Origin: Chersky-806 sp038252255
Lineage (GTDB): Bacteria; Actinomycetota; Acidimicrobiia; IMCC26256; JAENVU01
Direction of reading: 5' to 3'
Length of the DNA stretch: 64,000 nt
Assembly (NCBI GenBank): GCA_038252255.1
Contig: JBBSAM010000015.1
Coordinates: 1 to 64,000, forward strand
Shown piece by piece: positions 49,859 through 58,855 of the stretch. Position 1 is the stretch's first letter, and each line of letters starts with the position of its first letter. The notes beneath the pieces are model-generated. The model saw nothing but the letters and a program-made list of their open reading frames with translations, was not told the origin of the DNA and ran no database searches. Both the position numbers and the translations under genes were made by a program.

Positions 49859-50299
49859 ATGACCCGAAGGCACCTGCTCGCCCTGCTCCTCATCTCTGGC
49901 TACGTCGTGGCGCTCGTCCCGGTGCTGTGGGCTCGATACGACATCTCGCGCATCCCGCGGAGCATCTGGCGCTACACCGCGCCGCATCCGCGCCAGGTGT
50001 GGCGAGGAGGCCTGCTCGTCGCCTACCTCTGCGGCGGCTGGCCCGGGCTGCTCGTCGCCGTCCTGTGGCGCTTCAGCGGTGACCGCGTCGCGCTGCGTGA
50101 GGAATGGGCCCATCTGCACGGCCGCAACGTCCAACCGCGCCGCGCCACGGGCGACACGGCAGCGGCGCCGGCGGCCGCGATCGGGGAGCCCGAGATCGTG
50201 CTCGCGGACTACGAAGACGCGCAGCCTGAAGACGACCCGATCGAGAGCGCGACGCGACGCGGCTCGACACACGAGGACGCGCCACCGACATCCGGGTAG
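49859..50299 (+). CDS. Small membrane protein, unknown function
   Basis: A 146-residue protein with two hydrophobic segments near the N-terminus (HLLALLLISGYVVALVPVLW and GGLLVAYLCGGWPGLLVAVLW) and an acidic, disordered C-terminal tail (EIVLADYEDAQPEDDPIES). The tail is presumably cytoplasmic. It is divergent from the SDR gene and 43 bp before a quinone-reductase gene. No family recognised. Confidence 0.65.
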   Translation: MTRRHLLALLLISGYVVALVPVLWARYDISRIPRSIWRYTAPHPRQVWRGGLLVAYLCGGWPGLLVAVLWRFSGDRVALREEWAHLHGRNVQPRRATGDTAAAPAAAIGEPEIVLADYEDAQPEDDPIESATRRGSTHEDAPPTSG

Positions 50300-50342
50300 C
50301 GCGAGTCCGCGTCGGTGTCACCCGGCGTCGTACTGTGCGGCC

Positions 50343-51311
50343 GTGCGCCGCATCCTCTGCTCAGAGTACGGGCCACCGGCAACGCTCTCGATCGTGGAAG
50401 AGCCGGACCCTGTCCCCGGTCCGGGTCAGGTGGTCGTCGCGGTCGCGGCGGCCGGCGTGAACTATGTCGACGTGCTCCTGGTCGCCGGCACGTATCAGAT
50501 CAAGATCCCACCGCCGTTCACTCCCGGCACTGAGCTCTCGGGGACCGTGGTGGCGCTCGGTGACGGGGTCGAAGGCTGGACGGTGGGCGATCGGGTGCTC
50601 GCCACGACGTTCGGCGCGTTCGCGTCCCACGTGTCGGTGCCGGCCGCGACGCTCGCTCGGGTCCCCGACGAGCTCGATCTCGATCGGGCCGCGGCGCTCG
50701 TGCAGAGCTACACGACGATGTGGTTCTCACTCACGCGGCGCACGACGATCACCCCGGGGGAGACCGTGCTCGTGCTCGGCGCCGGCGGTGGGATCGGCCT
50801 TGCGGCGATCGACGTCGCGACCGCGCTCGGCGCCAGAGTCATCGCGGCCGCTTCGAGCGCGGAGAAGCTGGACGCGGCGCTTGCCGCGGGGGCGAGTGAG
50901 GTCATCAACTACACCACCGAGGATCTCAAGGTGCAGGCGAAGGCGCTCTCCGGTGGCGGGGTCGATGTCGTGGTCGATCCGGTCGGTGGTGAGCTGGCCG
51001 AGCCGGCGTTGCGGGCGACGGGCTGGAACGGCCGGTTCCTCGTGCTCGGGTTTGCCGGCGGCGCGATCCCGAAGCTGCCCGCGAACCTCGTGCTCCTGAA
51101 CAACCGCACGGTGATCGGTGTCGACTGGGGTGCGTGGACCAGCCGGGAGCCGGGCGGTCAGCAGGCGGTGCTCGACGAGGTGCTCGCGGCGGTGGCCGAG
51201 GGCCGGCTCACGCCGCCCGCTCCGCACCGGGTCCCGCTCGACGAGTGCGCGCTGGTGCTGCAGGCGGCGCTGGATCGCCGGCTCGTCGGCAAGACCGTGC
51301 TGAACCCGTAA
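50343..51311 (+). CDS. NADPH:quinone oxidoreductase-like (zinc-free MDR)
   Basis: A 322-residue medium-chain reductase. VGWTVGDRV-like strands, GVNYVDVLLVAGTY and TELSGTVVALGDGVEG mark the GroES-like half; GAGGGIGLAAIDVATALGARVIAA is the NADPH-binding loop. There are no zinc-binding cysteines, as in quinone reductases (QorA). It probably reduces quinones or enones using NADPH. The GTG start at 50343 matches the usual N-terminus. Confidence 0.87.
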   Translation: MRRILCSEYGPPATLSIVEEPDPVPGPGQVVVAVAAAGVNYVDVLLVAGTYQIKIPPPFTPGTELSGTVVALGDGVEGWTVGDRVLATTFGAFASHVSVPAATLARVPDELDLDRAAALVQSYTTMWFSLTRRTTITPGETVLVLGAGGGIGLAAIDVATALGARVIAAASSAEKLDAALAAGASEVINYTTEDLKVQAKALSGGGVDVVVDPVGGELAEPALRATGWNGRFLVLGFAGGAIPKLPANLVLLNNRTVIGVDWGAWTSREPGGQQAVLDEVLAAVAEGRLTPPAPHRVPLDECALVLQAALDRRLVGKTVLNP

Positions 51312-51384
51312 CAGGGCGCCCGGCGGCCGGCACGGTGTCCGATTCGTTCAAGACGGTGGGGGACCGGCTGGGTACGCTCCCCGC

Positions 51385-51783
51385 ATGACTCCTCGCTTCG
51401 AGGTCATCGGGATCGTCGTCGCCGACATGGCCCGGTCGCTCGCCTTCTACCGGCGGTTGGGGCTCGGGCTCCCGGCCGACGCCGACACCCAGCCGCACGT
51501 CGAGGCCTCGCTCCCGGGCGGGATCAGCCTGGCGTTCGACACCGCCGACACGATCCGCTCCTTCGACCCCGGATGGACTCCGTCGACGGGTGGCCGCGGC
51601 GTCGCGCTCGCGTTCGCGTGTGACAGCCCGGCCGAGGTGAACTCCCTCTACGCGGACCTGGTCGGCGCGGGATACGAGGGTCATCTCGAGCCCTGGGACG
51701 CGTTCTGGGGCCAGCGCTACGCGGCCGTCCTGGACCCCGACGGGTACACGGTGGACCTCTTCGCGCCGCTGCCGGCCAGCTGA
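51385..51783 (+). CDS. Glyoxalase/VOC-superfamily protein
   Basis: A 132-residue VOC-fold protein with paired beta-alpha-beta-beta-beta units (VIGIVVADMARSLAFYRRLGLGL and the matching VNSLYADLVGAGYEGHLEPWDAFWGQRYAAVLDPDGYTVDLF). Members bind metals and include dioxygenases, lyases and resistance proteins; substrate cannot be told. It ends just before a strong hairpin. Confidence 0.82.
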   Translation: MTPRFEVIGIVVADMARSLAFYRRLGLGLPADADTQPHVEASLPGGISLAFDTADTIRSFDPGWTPSTGGRGVALAFACDSPAEVNSLYADLVGAGYEGHLEPWDAFWGQRYAAVLDPDGYTVDLFAPLPAS

Positions 51784-51799
51784 GCGCCGTCAACGGCGC
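51784..51799. terminator. Short GC hairpin between convergent genes
   Basis: GCGCCG (51784-51789) and CGGCGC (51794-51799) are perfectly complementary around TCAA. It stands directly after the stop of the VOC gene and 15 bp before the end of the converging DUF429 gene. No U-run follows, as is common in high-GC genomes. Confidence 0.45.
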
Positions 51800-51813
51800 G
51801 CCCGCGGACCCTT

Positions 51814-52503
51814 TCACCGCGCGAGCGAGTGACCGCGCCGTGGCCAGGGCGCGGCCCCAGGGTCCGGGAGCCAGATCGCCGATCCGTCGCAGGTGCGGGC
51901 GGTGTGGGCGATGCGCCGCGCCGTGCGGTCGCGCTTCTGGCCGGCGGTGACGGCGGCCCCGAGCGCGTCGATGCCGTCGTGGGACCACATCTCGATCGCC
52001 GGCGGGAGCTCGACGTACGCGTCGAGCAGTGCGATCCGGGCGCGGAGCCCGGCGCGGGTGCTCTTCGACGCCACCCGCGTTCCCGCGAGCGTCCGGAACA
52101 CCCCGGCGGGGTAGACCTCGAGCGGCTCGTGCCCGGCCTTGCGCAACGCCGACCACAGTGCGAAGCCCACCTGCATCCATCCCGGCACCCTGGTCTCGTC
52201 CGACGGCGTCACCCAGGGCACCCAGATCTTCGCCTGCTGGCCCAGTGCGATCTCGCCGCAGCGCGCCGTGCGGAACTTGCCCGAGATCGTCCCGTCGTCG
52301 CGATGCGGCGCGAGGCTCAGCTCGGCCGGCGCGTCGATCGCGATCTCGGCCGCGCCGTCGGCCAGCGCGACGACGGACTCGACATCCGTAGCGTCGAAGG
52401 TCCGGGCGTCGCCGACGATCGCTCGTTCTCGTGCCGGTCCACGCAGCAGCACGACGTGGATCGTCGAAGCACCGAGATCGATACCGAGAATGTGGTCGCG
52501 CAT
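51814..52503 (-). CDS. DUF429 family protein (RNase H-like fold)
   Basis: A 229-residue protein whose start ILGIDLGASTIHVVLLRG and later AEIAIDAPAEL and LEVYPAGVFR follow the DUF429 pattern, a predicted RNase H-fold nuclease family. The Asp residues in GIDLGAS and IDAP are candidate metal ligands. It is divergent from the MobA-like gene with about 30 bp between the starts. Actual activity of the family is not established. Confidence 0.78.
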   Translation of the reverse strand: MRDHILGIDLGASTIHVVLLRGPARERAIVGDARTFDATDVESVVALADGAAEIAIDAPAELSLAPHRDDGTISGKFRTARCGEIALGQQAKIWVPWVTPSDETRVPGWMQVGFALWSALRKAGHEPLEVYPAGVFRTLAGTRVASKSTRAGLRARIALLDAYVELPPAIEMWSHDGIDALGAAVTAGQKRDRTARRIAHTARTCDGSAIWLPDPGAAPWPRRGHSLAR

Positions 52504-52535
52504 CGCTCCAGTCTGCCGAGATCTACCGTAGGCCC

Positions 52536-53150
52536 GTGGGTGCAGTCGTCGGCATCGTGCTGGGTGCGGGTACGTCGGCTCGCCTCGGGCGACCGAAGCA
52601 GACGCTGCCGTTCGGCCCCGCCACGCTCCTGGCGCATGTCGTGGCCGATGTCGAGGCGTCCCGGCTCGATCGGGTCGTTCTCGTGCTCGGGGGCAGCGCC
52701 GCCGACGCCGCCGCCGCGCTGCCGAGCGGGCGCACCGAGGTCGTCGGCAACGCCGCGTACAGCACGGGCTGTGCGTCGTCGCTGCTGGCCGGGCTCGACG
52801 CGGCGGGCGACTGCGATGCGGTCATGCTGCTGCTCGGCGACATGCCCGGGGTCACCGCGTCGGTCATCGACCCGGTGCTGGAGCAGTGGCGCCGATCGCC
52901 GAGCTGGGCAGCCGTCAGCGAGTACTCCGACGGCATCGGCCACCCGTTCCTGTTCTCGGACGACTCGTTCGCGACGTTGCGCGGCCTGCACGGCGACAAG
53001 GCGGTGTGGAAGGTCATCGACCGCGAGCCGGCCGAACGAGTCGCCCGGATCCCGGTCGCGCAGCCGCGCCCGGCTGACATCGACACCTGGGCCGACTACG
53101 TCGCGGTCTGCGACGGGTTCGGATTCGTGCCGGCCCCGCGGGAGACATAG
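52536..53150 (+). CDS. Molybdenum cofactor nucleotidyltransferase-like protein (MocA/MobA type)
   Basis: A 204-residue NTP transferase. GIVLGAGTSARLGRPKQTLPF is the LAGGxSxRMGxxK nucleotide-binding motif and LLLGDMPGVT the metal-binding DMP. Enzymes of this type add CMP or GMP to molybdopterin; the MocA form supplies the cytosine dinucleotide cofactor used by CO and xanthine dehydrogenases. It lies 63 bp upstream of coxM in the same direction, so it most likely makes the cofactor for the CO dehydrogenase. The GTG start at 52536 is chosen so that the protein begins three residues before the motif. Confidence 0.83.
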   Translation: MGAVVGIVLGAGTSARLGRPKQTLPFGPATLLAHVVADVEASRLDRVVLVLGGSAADAAAALPSGRTEVVGNAAYSTGCASSLLAGLDAAGDCDAVMLLLGDMPGVTASVIDPVLEQWRRSPSWAAVSEYSDGIGHPFLFSDDSFATLRGLHGDKAVWKVIDREPAERVARIPVAQPRPADIDTWADYVAVCDGFGFVPAPRET

Positions 53151-53213
53151 GCCCGGCGCCGGTGTACGTTCGGGCGGAGCCCGCGCGGGGGTGCGGGCCA
53201 GTGAGGTGGTGGC

Positions 53214-54074
53214 ATGTTCCCTTCCCGATTCGACTATGTCGCGGCGACCTCGGTGGAGGAGGCGCTCGCGGCGAAGGCGACCGGTGACGAGACCCGGATT
53301 CTCGCCGGTGGTCAGAGCCTCCTCCCGATGATGAAGATCCGCCTGGCGAACCCGTCCAAGCTGGTCGACATCAACCGGATACCCGGGCTCGACACGCTGG
53401 AGCGGGTCACCGGGCATCTGCGGGTCGGGGCGCTGGTCCGCCACGCCGATCTCGTCGCGTCGGATCTCACCTTCGGAGCCATGACGTCGGCGGCGCCGTG
53501 GATCTCGGATCCGCTCGTGCGCAACCGGGGGACGCTGTGCGGCTCGGTGGCCCACTGCGACCCCGAAGGTGATTGGAACTCGGTGCTGCTCGCCACCGGC
53601 GCCGACGTCGTGGCCCGGGGACCGGCGGGAGAGCGGACGATCCCGATCCGCGAGTTCGTGGTCGACTTCTTCACGAGCTCGCTGCGGGACGACGAGATGG
53701 TCACCGAGGTGCGCGTCCCGGTACCGGCCCGCCCGTCCGGTGGCGCGTACCTCAAGCTGGAACGAAAGATCGGTGATTACGCGAGCGTGGCCGTGGCCGC
53801 GCACCTGGAGCTCGCCGACGACGGGTCGATCGCGGCCGCGGGTCTGGCGCTGACCTCGGTTGCGCCCGTCAACCTGAAGGTCGACGCGGCCGAGGCCGCG
53901 ATGATCGGGCAGCAGCCGAGCGCAGCGCTGTTCGCCGAGGCGGGCGAGCTCGCCGCGGCCGCGTCTCAGCCGCACGACGACGTGCGCGGCTCGGCGGAAT
54001 GGAAACGGCAGGTGGTCCGCACGTTCACCCGCCGCGCACTCGCAACCGCGGCAGAGCAGGCGCAGTCGAACTGA
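53214..54074 (+). CDS. coxM: CO dehydrogenase medium (FAD) subunit
   Basis: A 286-residue flavoprotein subunit of the molybdenum hydroxylase. The first FAD motif is AGGQSLLPMMKIRLA; the second region reads RNRGTLCGSVAHCDPEGDW, where relatives have TIGGS/N and AHADP, so the two cysteines are unusual. It passes electrons from the 2Fe-2S centres to a quinone-linked acceptor. The ATG at 53214 follows a GAGGTGG-type site. The order coxM-coxS-coxL is that of form I enzymes. Confidence 0.9.
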   Translation: MFPSRFDYVAATSVEEALAAKATGDETRILAGGQSLLPMMKIRLANPSKLVDINRIPGLDTLERVTGHLRVGALVRHADLVASDLTFGAMTSAAPWISDPLVRNRGTLCGSVAHCDPEGDWNSVLLATGADVVARGPAGERTIPIREFVVDFFTSSLRDDEMVTEVRVPVPARPSGGAYLKLERKIGDYASVAVAAHLELADDGSIAAAGLALTSVAPVNLKVDAAEAAMIGQQPSAALFAEAGELAAAASQPHDDVRGSAEWKRQVVRTFTRRALATAAEQAQSN

Positions 54075-54100
54075 GGGAACGCTCAGGAACGGGGGGAACC

Positions 54101-54568
54101 GTGGAAGTCACCGTCACCGTCAACGGCTCGGAGCAGGCGCACGACGTCGAGCCGCGTGTCCTGCTCGTGGACTTCATCCGTACGCGGGCGGGCCTCACCG
54201 GTACCCACATCGGCTGCGACACCAGCAACTGCGGCGCGTGCACCGTGCTGCTCGACGGCACGCCGGTCAAGTCGTGCACGGTCCTCGCGGTCCAGGCCGA
54301 CGGGTGCGCGGTGACGACGGTCGAGGGGCTCAAGTCGAACGGCACCCTGCGCCCGATCCAGGCCGCGTTCAAAGAGAATCACGGGTTGCAGTGCGGGTTC
54401 TGCACTCCCGGGATGATGCTCGTCGGCTCCGCGCTCATCGAGACCAACCCGGAACCATCCGACGACGACGTGCGCTGGGCCATCTCGGGGAACCTGTGCC
54501 GGTGCACGGGCTACATGAACATCGTCACGGCCATCCAGGCCGCCGCCGCGTCAACCGCCGACGCGTGA
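54101..54568 (+). CDS. coxS: CO dehydrogenase small (2Fe-2S) subunit
   Basis: A 155-residue iron-sulfur subunit. The N-terminal plant-type cluster ligands are in GCDTSNCGACTVLLDG with a following C, and the C-terminal cluster in CGFCTPGM...CRCTGY. It relays electrons from the molybdenum centre to FAD. The GTG start at 54101 has GGGGGG upstream; the gene is 26 bp after coxM and 10 bp before coxL. Confidence 0.93.
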   Translation: MEVTVTVNGSEQAHDVEPRVLLVDFIRTRAGLTGTHIGCDTSNCGACTVLLDGTPVKSCTVLAVQADGCAVTTVEGLKSNGTLRPIQAAFKENHGLQCGFCTPGMMLVGSALIETNPEPSDDDVRWAISGNLCRCTGYMNIVTAIQAAAASTADA

Positions 54569-54578
54569 GGAGAAGCGC

Positions 54579-56951
54579 ATGACCAAGGTCGACGACACCA
54601 CGCACATGACGACCACCGCCGAGGTCGGCGGCATCGGCCACCGCGTGCGCCGCCACGAGGACGCGCGCTTCATCGAGGGCCAGGGCAACTACCTGGACGA
54701 CATCAAGCTGCCCGGGATGTTGCACATGGCGATCTTGCGCTCGCCGGTCGCGCACGCCCGCATCACGAGCATCGACACCTCGGAGGCGGCCGCGCTCGAA
54801 GGTGTCATCGCGGTGGTCACCGGCGAGTTGATGGACCAGCACGGCCTGGCGTGGATGCCCACGCTCTCGGGCGACACCCAGGCGGTGCTCGCGACCGACA
54901 AGGTCCGCTACCAGGGCCAAGAGGTCGCGGCGGTAGTGGCGACCGATCCCGCGATCGCGGTCGACGCGTTGGAGCTCATCGTCGTCGAGTACGACGAGCT
55001 GCCCGCGATCACCTCGCCCCAACAGGCGCTCGAGCCCGGCGCGGTCCTGATCCGTGACGAGAAGGAAGGTCAGACCGACAACCGCGTCTACGACTGGGAA
55101 GCCGGGGACAAGGCGGCAACGGACGCGGCGTTCGCGCGGGCCGACCGCGTCGTCGAGCTGTCGACGTTCTACCCACGCTCGCACCCCTCCCCGCTCGAGA
55201 CCTGTGGTGCGATCGCGGACGTCAACTCCGTCACCGGCCAGGCCACGATCTACCTCACCTCGCAAGCACCGCACGCGCACCGCACGCTGTTCGCGATGGT
55301 CGCCGGGCTGCCGGAGCAGGACATCCGGATCATCAGCCCGGACCTCGGCGGTGGGTTCGGCAACAAGGTGCCGATCTACCCCGGGTACGTGGTGGCCACC
55401 GCGGCGTCGCTCCTCATCGGCCGACCGGTCAAGTGGATCGAGACCCGCAGCGAGAACCTCATCTCCACCGGGTTCGCCCGCGACTACTACATGAAGGGCC
55501 AGCTGGCGCTCACGAACGACGGCAAGATCCTGGCGTTGCGGGTCGAGATGCTCTCCGACCAGGGCGCGTTCTACGCCGACGCGCAACCGACGAAGTTCAA
55601 GGCCGGGCTCTTCCACGTCGTCACCGGCAGCTACGACTATCCCGCGGCCCACATCGTGTGCTCCGGCGCGTACACGAACAAGGCGCCGGGCGGCGTCGCC
55701 TACCGCTGCTCGTTCCGGATCACCGAGGCGTCGTTCCTCATCGAGCGGCTGGTGCAGAACGCGGCGTACGAGCTGGGCATCGATCCGGCCGAGATGCGGT
55801 TCAAGAACTTCATCCAGCCGGAGCAGTTCCCGTATCACTCGCCGACCGGGTTCGTGTACGACTCCGGCGATTACCCGACGTCGTTGCGCAAGGCGCTCGA
55901 CGAGGTCGGCTACGCGCAGCTGCGGGAAGAGCAGGCGGCTGCGCGCGCCGACGGCCGCTTGATCGGGATCGGGATCGCGCACTTCACCGAGGCCGTGGGC
56001 GCGGGCCCATCACATACCTATGACATCGCCGGGTTGAAGATGTTCGACTCCGCCGAGCTGCGCGTGCACCCGACGGGCAAGGCGATCCTCAAGCTCGGCG
56101 TGAAGTCGCAGGGCCAGGGCCACGAGACGACGTTCGCCCAGATCGTCGCCGAGGAGCTCGGCATCCCGGTCACGGACGTGAAGGTGATGGAAGGTGACAC
56201 CGACAACACGCCGTACGGGTTGGGGACCTACGCGTCGCGTTCGACGCCGGTCGCCGGCGCGGCCACCGCGATGGTCTCCCGGAAGCTGGCCGAGAAGGCG
56301 AAGATCATCGCCGCGCACCTGCTCGAAGCGTCGTCGGACGACATCGAGCTGAAGGCGGGCGAGTTCTTCGTGCGCGGCACGCCGTCGCACTCGGTCACGA
56401 TCCAGGACGTCTCGCTCGCGGCATACACGAACATGCCCGAAGGCCTGGAGCACGGATTGGAAGGGGTGCACTACTACGACCCGCCGAACCTCACCTACCC
56501 GTACGGCAGCTACATCGTGGTGGTGGAGGTGGACGCGGAGACGGGCGTGTGGAAGGTGCGGCGGATGGTCGCGCTCGACGACTGCGGTGTGCGCATCAAC
56601 CCGATGATCGTCGAAGGTCAGATCCACGGCGGGCTGACCGAGGGGTTCGCGATGTCGTCGATGCAGTGGATCACGTTCGACGACGACGGTAACTGCATCG
56701 GCTCGAACTTCATGGACTACCTGATCCCGACGGCATGGGAGACGCCGCGCTTCGAGCTGCTCGAGACGTGCGTCCCTTCGCCCCATCACCCGATCGGGGC
56801 GAAGGGAGTCGGTGAGTCGGCGACGGTCGGTTCGCCCGCCGCGTACGTGAACGCGGTGATCGACGCGCTCGCGCATCTCGGCGTCCGTAACATCGACATG
56901 CCGCTGCTCCCCGATCGCGTGTGGTCCGCAATCCAGACCGCGCAGGGTTAG
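54579..56951 (+). CDS. coxL: CO dehydrogenase large (molybdenum) subunit, form I
   Basis: A 790-residue catalytic subunit that oxidises CO to CO2 at a Mo-Cu centre bound to molybdopterin cytosine dinucleotide. The active-site loop reads GVAYRCSFRITEA: the AYxCSFR motif with the copper-binding cysteine that distinguishes true form I CO dehydrogenases from form II (AYRGAGR). The catalytic Glu is in AKGVGESATVGSPAAY near the C-terminus, and DLGGGFGNK and the GQGHETTFAQ cofactor loops are intact. With coxM and coxS it forms the complete enzyme. It would allow use of atmospheric or soil CO as an energy supplement. Confidence 0.94.
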   Translation: MTKVDDTTHMTTTAEVGGIGHRVRRHEDARFIEGQGNYLDDIKLPGMLHMAILRSPVAHARITSIDTSEAAALEGVIAVVTGELMDQHGLAWMPTLSGDTQAVLATDKVRYQGQEVAAVVATDPAIAVDALELIVVEYDELPAITSPQQALEPGAVLIRDEKEGQTDNRVYDWEAGDKAATDAAFARADRVVELSTFYPRSHPSPLETCGAIADVNSVTGQATIYLTSQAPHAHRTLFAMVAGLPEQDIRIISPDLGGGFGNKVPIYPGYVVATAASLLIGRPVKWIETRSENLISTGFARDYYMKGQLALTNDGKILALRVEMLSDQGAFYADAQPTKFKAGLFHVVTGSYDYPAAHIVCSGAYTNKAPGGVAYRCSFRITEASFLIERLVQNAAYELGIDPAEMRFKNFIQPEQFPYHSPTGFVYDSGDYPTSLRKALDEVGYAQLREEQAAARADGRLIGIGIAHFTEAVGAGPSHTYDIAGLKMFDSAELRVHPTGKAILKLGVKSQGQGHETTFAQIVAEELGIPVTDVKVMEGDTDNTPYGLGTYASRSTPVAGAATAMVSRKLAEKAKIIAAHLLEASSDDIELKAGEFFVRGTPSHSVTIQDVSLAAYTNMPEGLEHGLEGVHYYDPPNLTYPYGSYIVVVEVDAETGVWKVRRMVALDDCGVRINPMIVEGQIHGGLTEGFAMSSMQWITFDDDGNCIGSNFMDYLIPTAWETPRFELLETCVPSPHHPIGAKGVGESATVGSPAAYVNAVIDALAHLGVRNIDMPLLPDRVWSAIQTAQG

Positions 56952-56957
56952 TCCCTC

Positions 56958-57905
56958 GTGGACGTCGGGATCCTGGCTCTCGCAGTAGAGCTGGCCGACG
57001 CCCGCGAGCCCTTCGCACTCGCCACCGTGGTGTGGCGCCGGGCGCCGTCGTCCGGCCACGTCGGATCGAAGGCCGTGATCCGCCGCGATGGGACCGTCGA
57101 AGGCTGGCTGGGCGGCGCGTGCGCGCAACCCACGGTGGTCCGGGAGGCGCAGCTGGCGATGGCCGACGCTCGCCCGCGGCTGCTGTTCCTCGGCCAACCC
57201 GACGAGCTCGACCAACGGTCGACCGAGGGCCTGGTCACCGTTCCGATGGCGTGCGAGAGCGAGGGTGCCTTGGAGGTCTACCTGGAGCCGATGCTCCCGC
57301 GGCCGCAGGTCGTGGTGATCGGACGATCGCCGGCGGTGTTCGCACTCACGTCACTGGCCCGTGCCCTCGGATGGGACGTGGCGGTGGTGGACGACGGTGG
57401 AGCACCCGACGGTCACCCGGTGCCCGATCTCGTCCGGACCTCGCTCGACCTCACCGGACTCGGCATCGGCACCGCGTCCGCGGTGGTCGTCGCGACCCAG
57501 GGTCATTACGACGACCTCGCGCTCGAAGCCGCGCTGGACACCGACGCCGGCTACATCGGTCTGGTCGCCACCGAGAAGCGCGCCACCGCGACCCTCGCGC
57601 TGCTCCGGGCAAGGGGCCTCGCGGACGAGCAGCTGCTCCGCGTCGCCGCGCCGGCCGGGCTCGACCTGGGATCGATCGACAACGCCGAGATCGCGGTCGC
57701 GGTGCTCGCGGAGCTCGTTGCCCGCCGGGCGGCGGGCGAGCTCAGTGGGCGGGTCGCCCCGAGCGGGCCGGTGACCGCACTCGACCCGGTCTGCGGCATG
57801 GCTGTCGTCGTGGCCGGCGCGAAGTACCACCTCGAGCGCGACGGGAGGAGCTACGTCTTCTGTTCGGCCGGGTGCTTCGATTCCTTCCGGGCCGCGGCGG
57901 GCTAG
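56958..57905 (+). CDS. XdhC/CoxI-like maturation factor fused to a YHS domain
   Basis: A 315-residue protein. The N-terminal XdhC_CoxI domain (FALATVVWRRAPSSGHVGSKAVI) and Rossmann XdhC_C domain (VVVIGRSPAVFALTSLARALGWDVAVVDDGG, GYIGLVATEKR) mark a chaperone that sulfurates or inserts the molybdenum cofactor. Residues about 270-312 form a YHS metal-binding domain (DPVCGMAVVV...YVFCSAGCFDSF) with three cysteines. The gene starts six bases after coxL, so it is part of the cox operon. The YHS domain could bind copper for the Mo-Cu centre, which is an inference. Confidence 0.87.
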   Translation: MDVGILALAVELADAREPFALATVVWRRAPSSGHVGSKAVIRRDGTVEGWLGGACAQPTVVREAQLAMADARPRLLFLGQPDELDQRSTEGLVTVPMACESEGALEVYLEPMLPRPQVVVIGRSPAVFALTSLARALGWDVAVVDDGGAPDGHPVPDLVRTSLDLTGLGIGTASAVVVATQGHYDDLALEAALDTDAGYIGLVATEKRATATLALLRARGLADEQLLRVAAPAGLDLGSIDNAEIAVAVLAELVARRAAGELSGRVAPSGPVTALDPVCGMAVVVAGAKYHLERDGRSYVFCSAGCFDSFRAAAG

Positions 57906-57921
57906 TGGACCGTCTGGCCGG

Positions 57922-58386
57922 TCAGTACGTGATGTTGCCCGCGAGGACGAATCGCACCGTGCCGGTCGTCGCGTTGGCCGATGCGAGCTTCGCCTTGGCC
58001 GCGGTGTGGCCCGTACCCGTCGCGCCGGCGAAGCGTCCGGTACCGCCGGTGACGGTGTCGCGGGTGACGTAGACCCGGCCGAGCTTGGTGCGGCGCGCGA
58101 TGCCCTTGGAGGACGTCGTCACGGTGTTGCCATTCGGCCCCGTGAAGGTCGTCGTGTAGGTGACCTTCGCGCCGCTCGTCGTTCCTTCACTGTGGAATGC
58201 GACCGCACCGACCTTGGCGACCTTGACCGTGCCGTCGATCGAGAAGCTGTTGGCGCCGGAGAGGGTCAGCGTCCCCGTCCCCTTGCCCTTGAACTTCGCC
58301 GGGCCCGCCGCACCTGCCGCCGCGGTCATGGGCAGCGCCACCATGGCGCAGGCGAGTCCGGTGGCGATAAGGAATTTCCGCATCAT
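57922..58386 (-). CDS. Secreted beta-rich protein, unknown function
   Basis: A 154-residue exported protein: signal peptide (LIATGLACAMVALPMTAAAGAAG), then repeated Gly/Thr/Ser-rich beta-strands (KGKGTGTLTLSGANSFSIDGTVKV, GTGRFAGATGTGHTAAKAKL). The style resembles small allene-oxide-cyclase-like or dirigent-like secreted barrels, but I cannot assign it. The ATG at 58386 follows a GGGGGA site. It converges on the cox operon with 16 bp between stops. Confidence 0.7.
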   Translation of the reverse strand: MMRKFLIATGLACAMVALPMTAAAGAAGPAKFKGKGTGTLTLSGANSFSIDGTVKVAKVGAVAFHSEGTTSGAKVTYTTTFTGPNGNTVTTSSKGIARRTKLGRVYVTRDTVTGGTGRFAGATGTGHTAAKAKLASANATTGTVRFVLAGNITY

Positions 58387-58533
58387 TTCCCCCTCTTGGC
58401 CGGGGGCGTACCCCCCGATGATCTCCGGAATCTCGCCCGAGGAGATCAATGCCGAACAAAGCGTACGTGAGGATTGTGTGAGGGAGTCCGCCTGCCGCCG
58501 CCCGCCCGCCCGCCCGCACGGGCCCGGGACCGG

Positions 58534-58737
58534 TCAGGCGGGAAGGGACTGCGCGCTCGGCACGAAACCCGGGCAGGGGACCGCATGGTCGACCATCACC
58601 GTGCACCGGAACTTGCTCTCGGCGATCTGGCGGGCGCGGCTCTCGGCGGCACCCGGGGTCGCGGCCTCGACGAGGAGCATCGTCATGCCGTTGCCGTCGA
58701 GCCGGTCGAGGGTCTGGATGGTCACTCCGTAGGTCAC
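58534..58737 (-). CDS. Small hypothetical protein
   Basis: A 67-residue soluble protein with a beta-alpha-beta look (MTYGVTIQTLDRLDGNGMTMLLVEAATPGAAESRARQIAESKFRC) and two cysteines. Codon use agrees with a real gene. No family recognised. It stands alone between the secreted protein and the divergent hydrolase gene. Confidence 0.5.
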   Translation of the reverse strand: MTYGVTIQTLDRLDGNGMTMLLVEAATPGAAESRARQIAESKFRCTVMVDHAVPCPGFVPSAQSLPA

Positions 58738-58855
58738 GGCGCCCTCCTAGCGGGCAGGCCCTGACGCGTCGCGCTCGGTACCTTGTCTCGCATATCGATC
58801 GCCGCGGGAGCCGCCTTGAGCGGATTTCTGCCCGATCCGACCCTCGGAGGAACCT

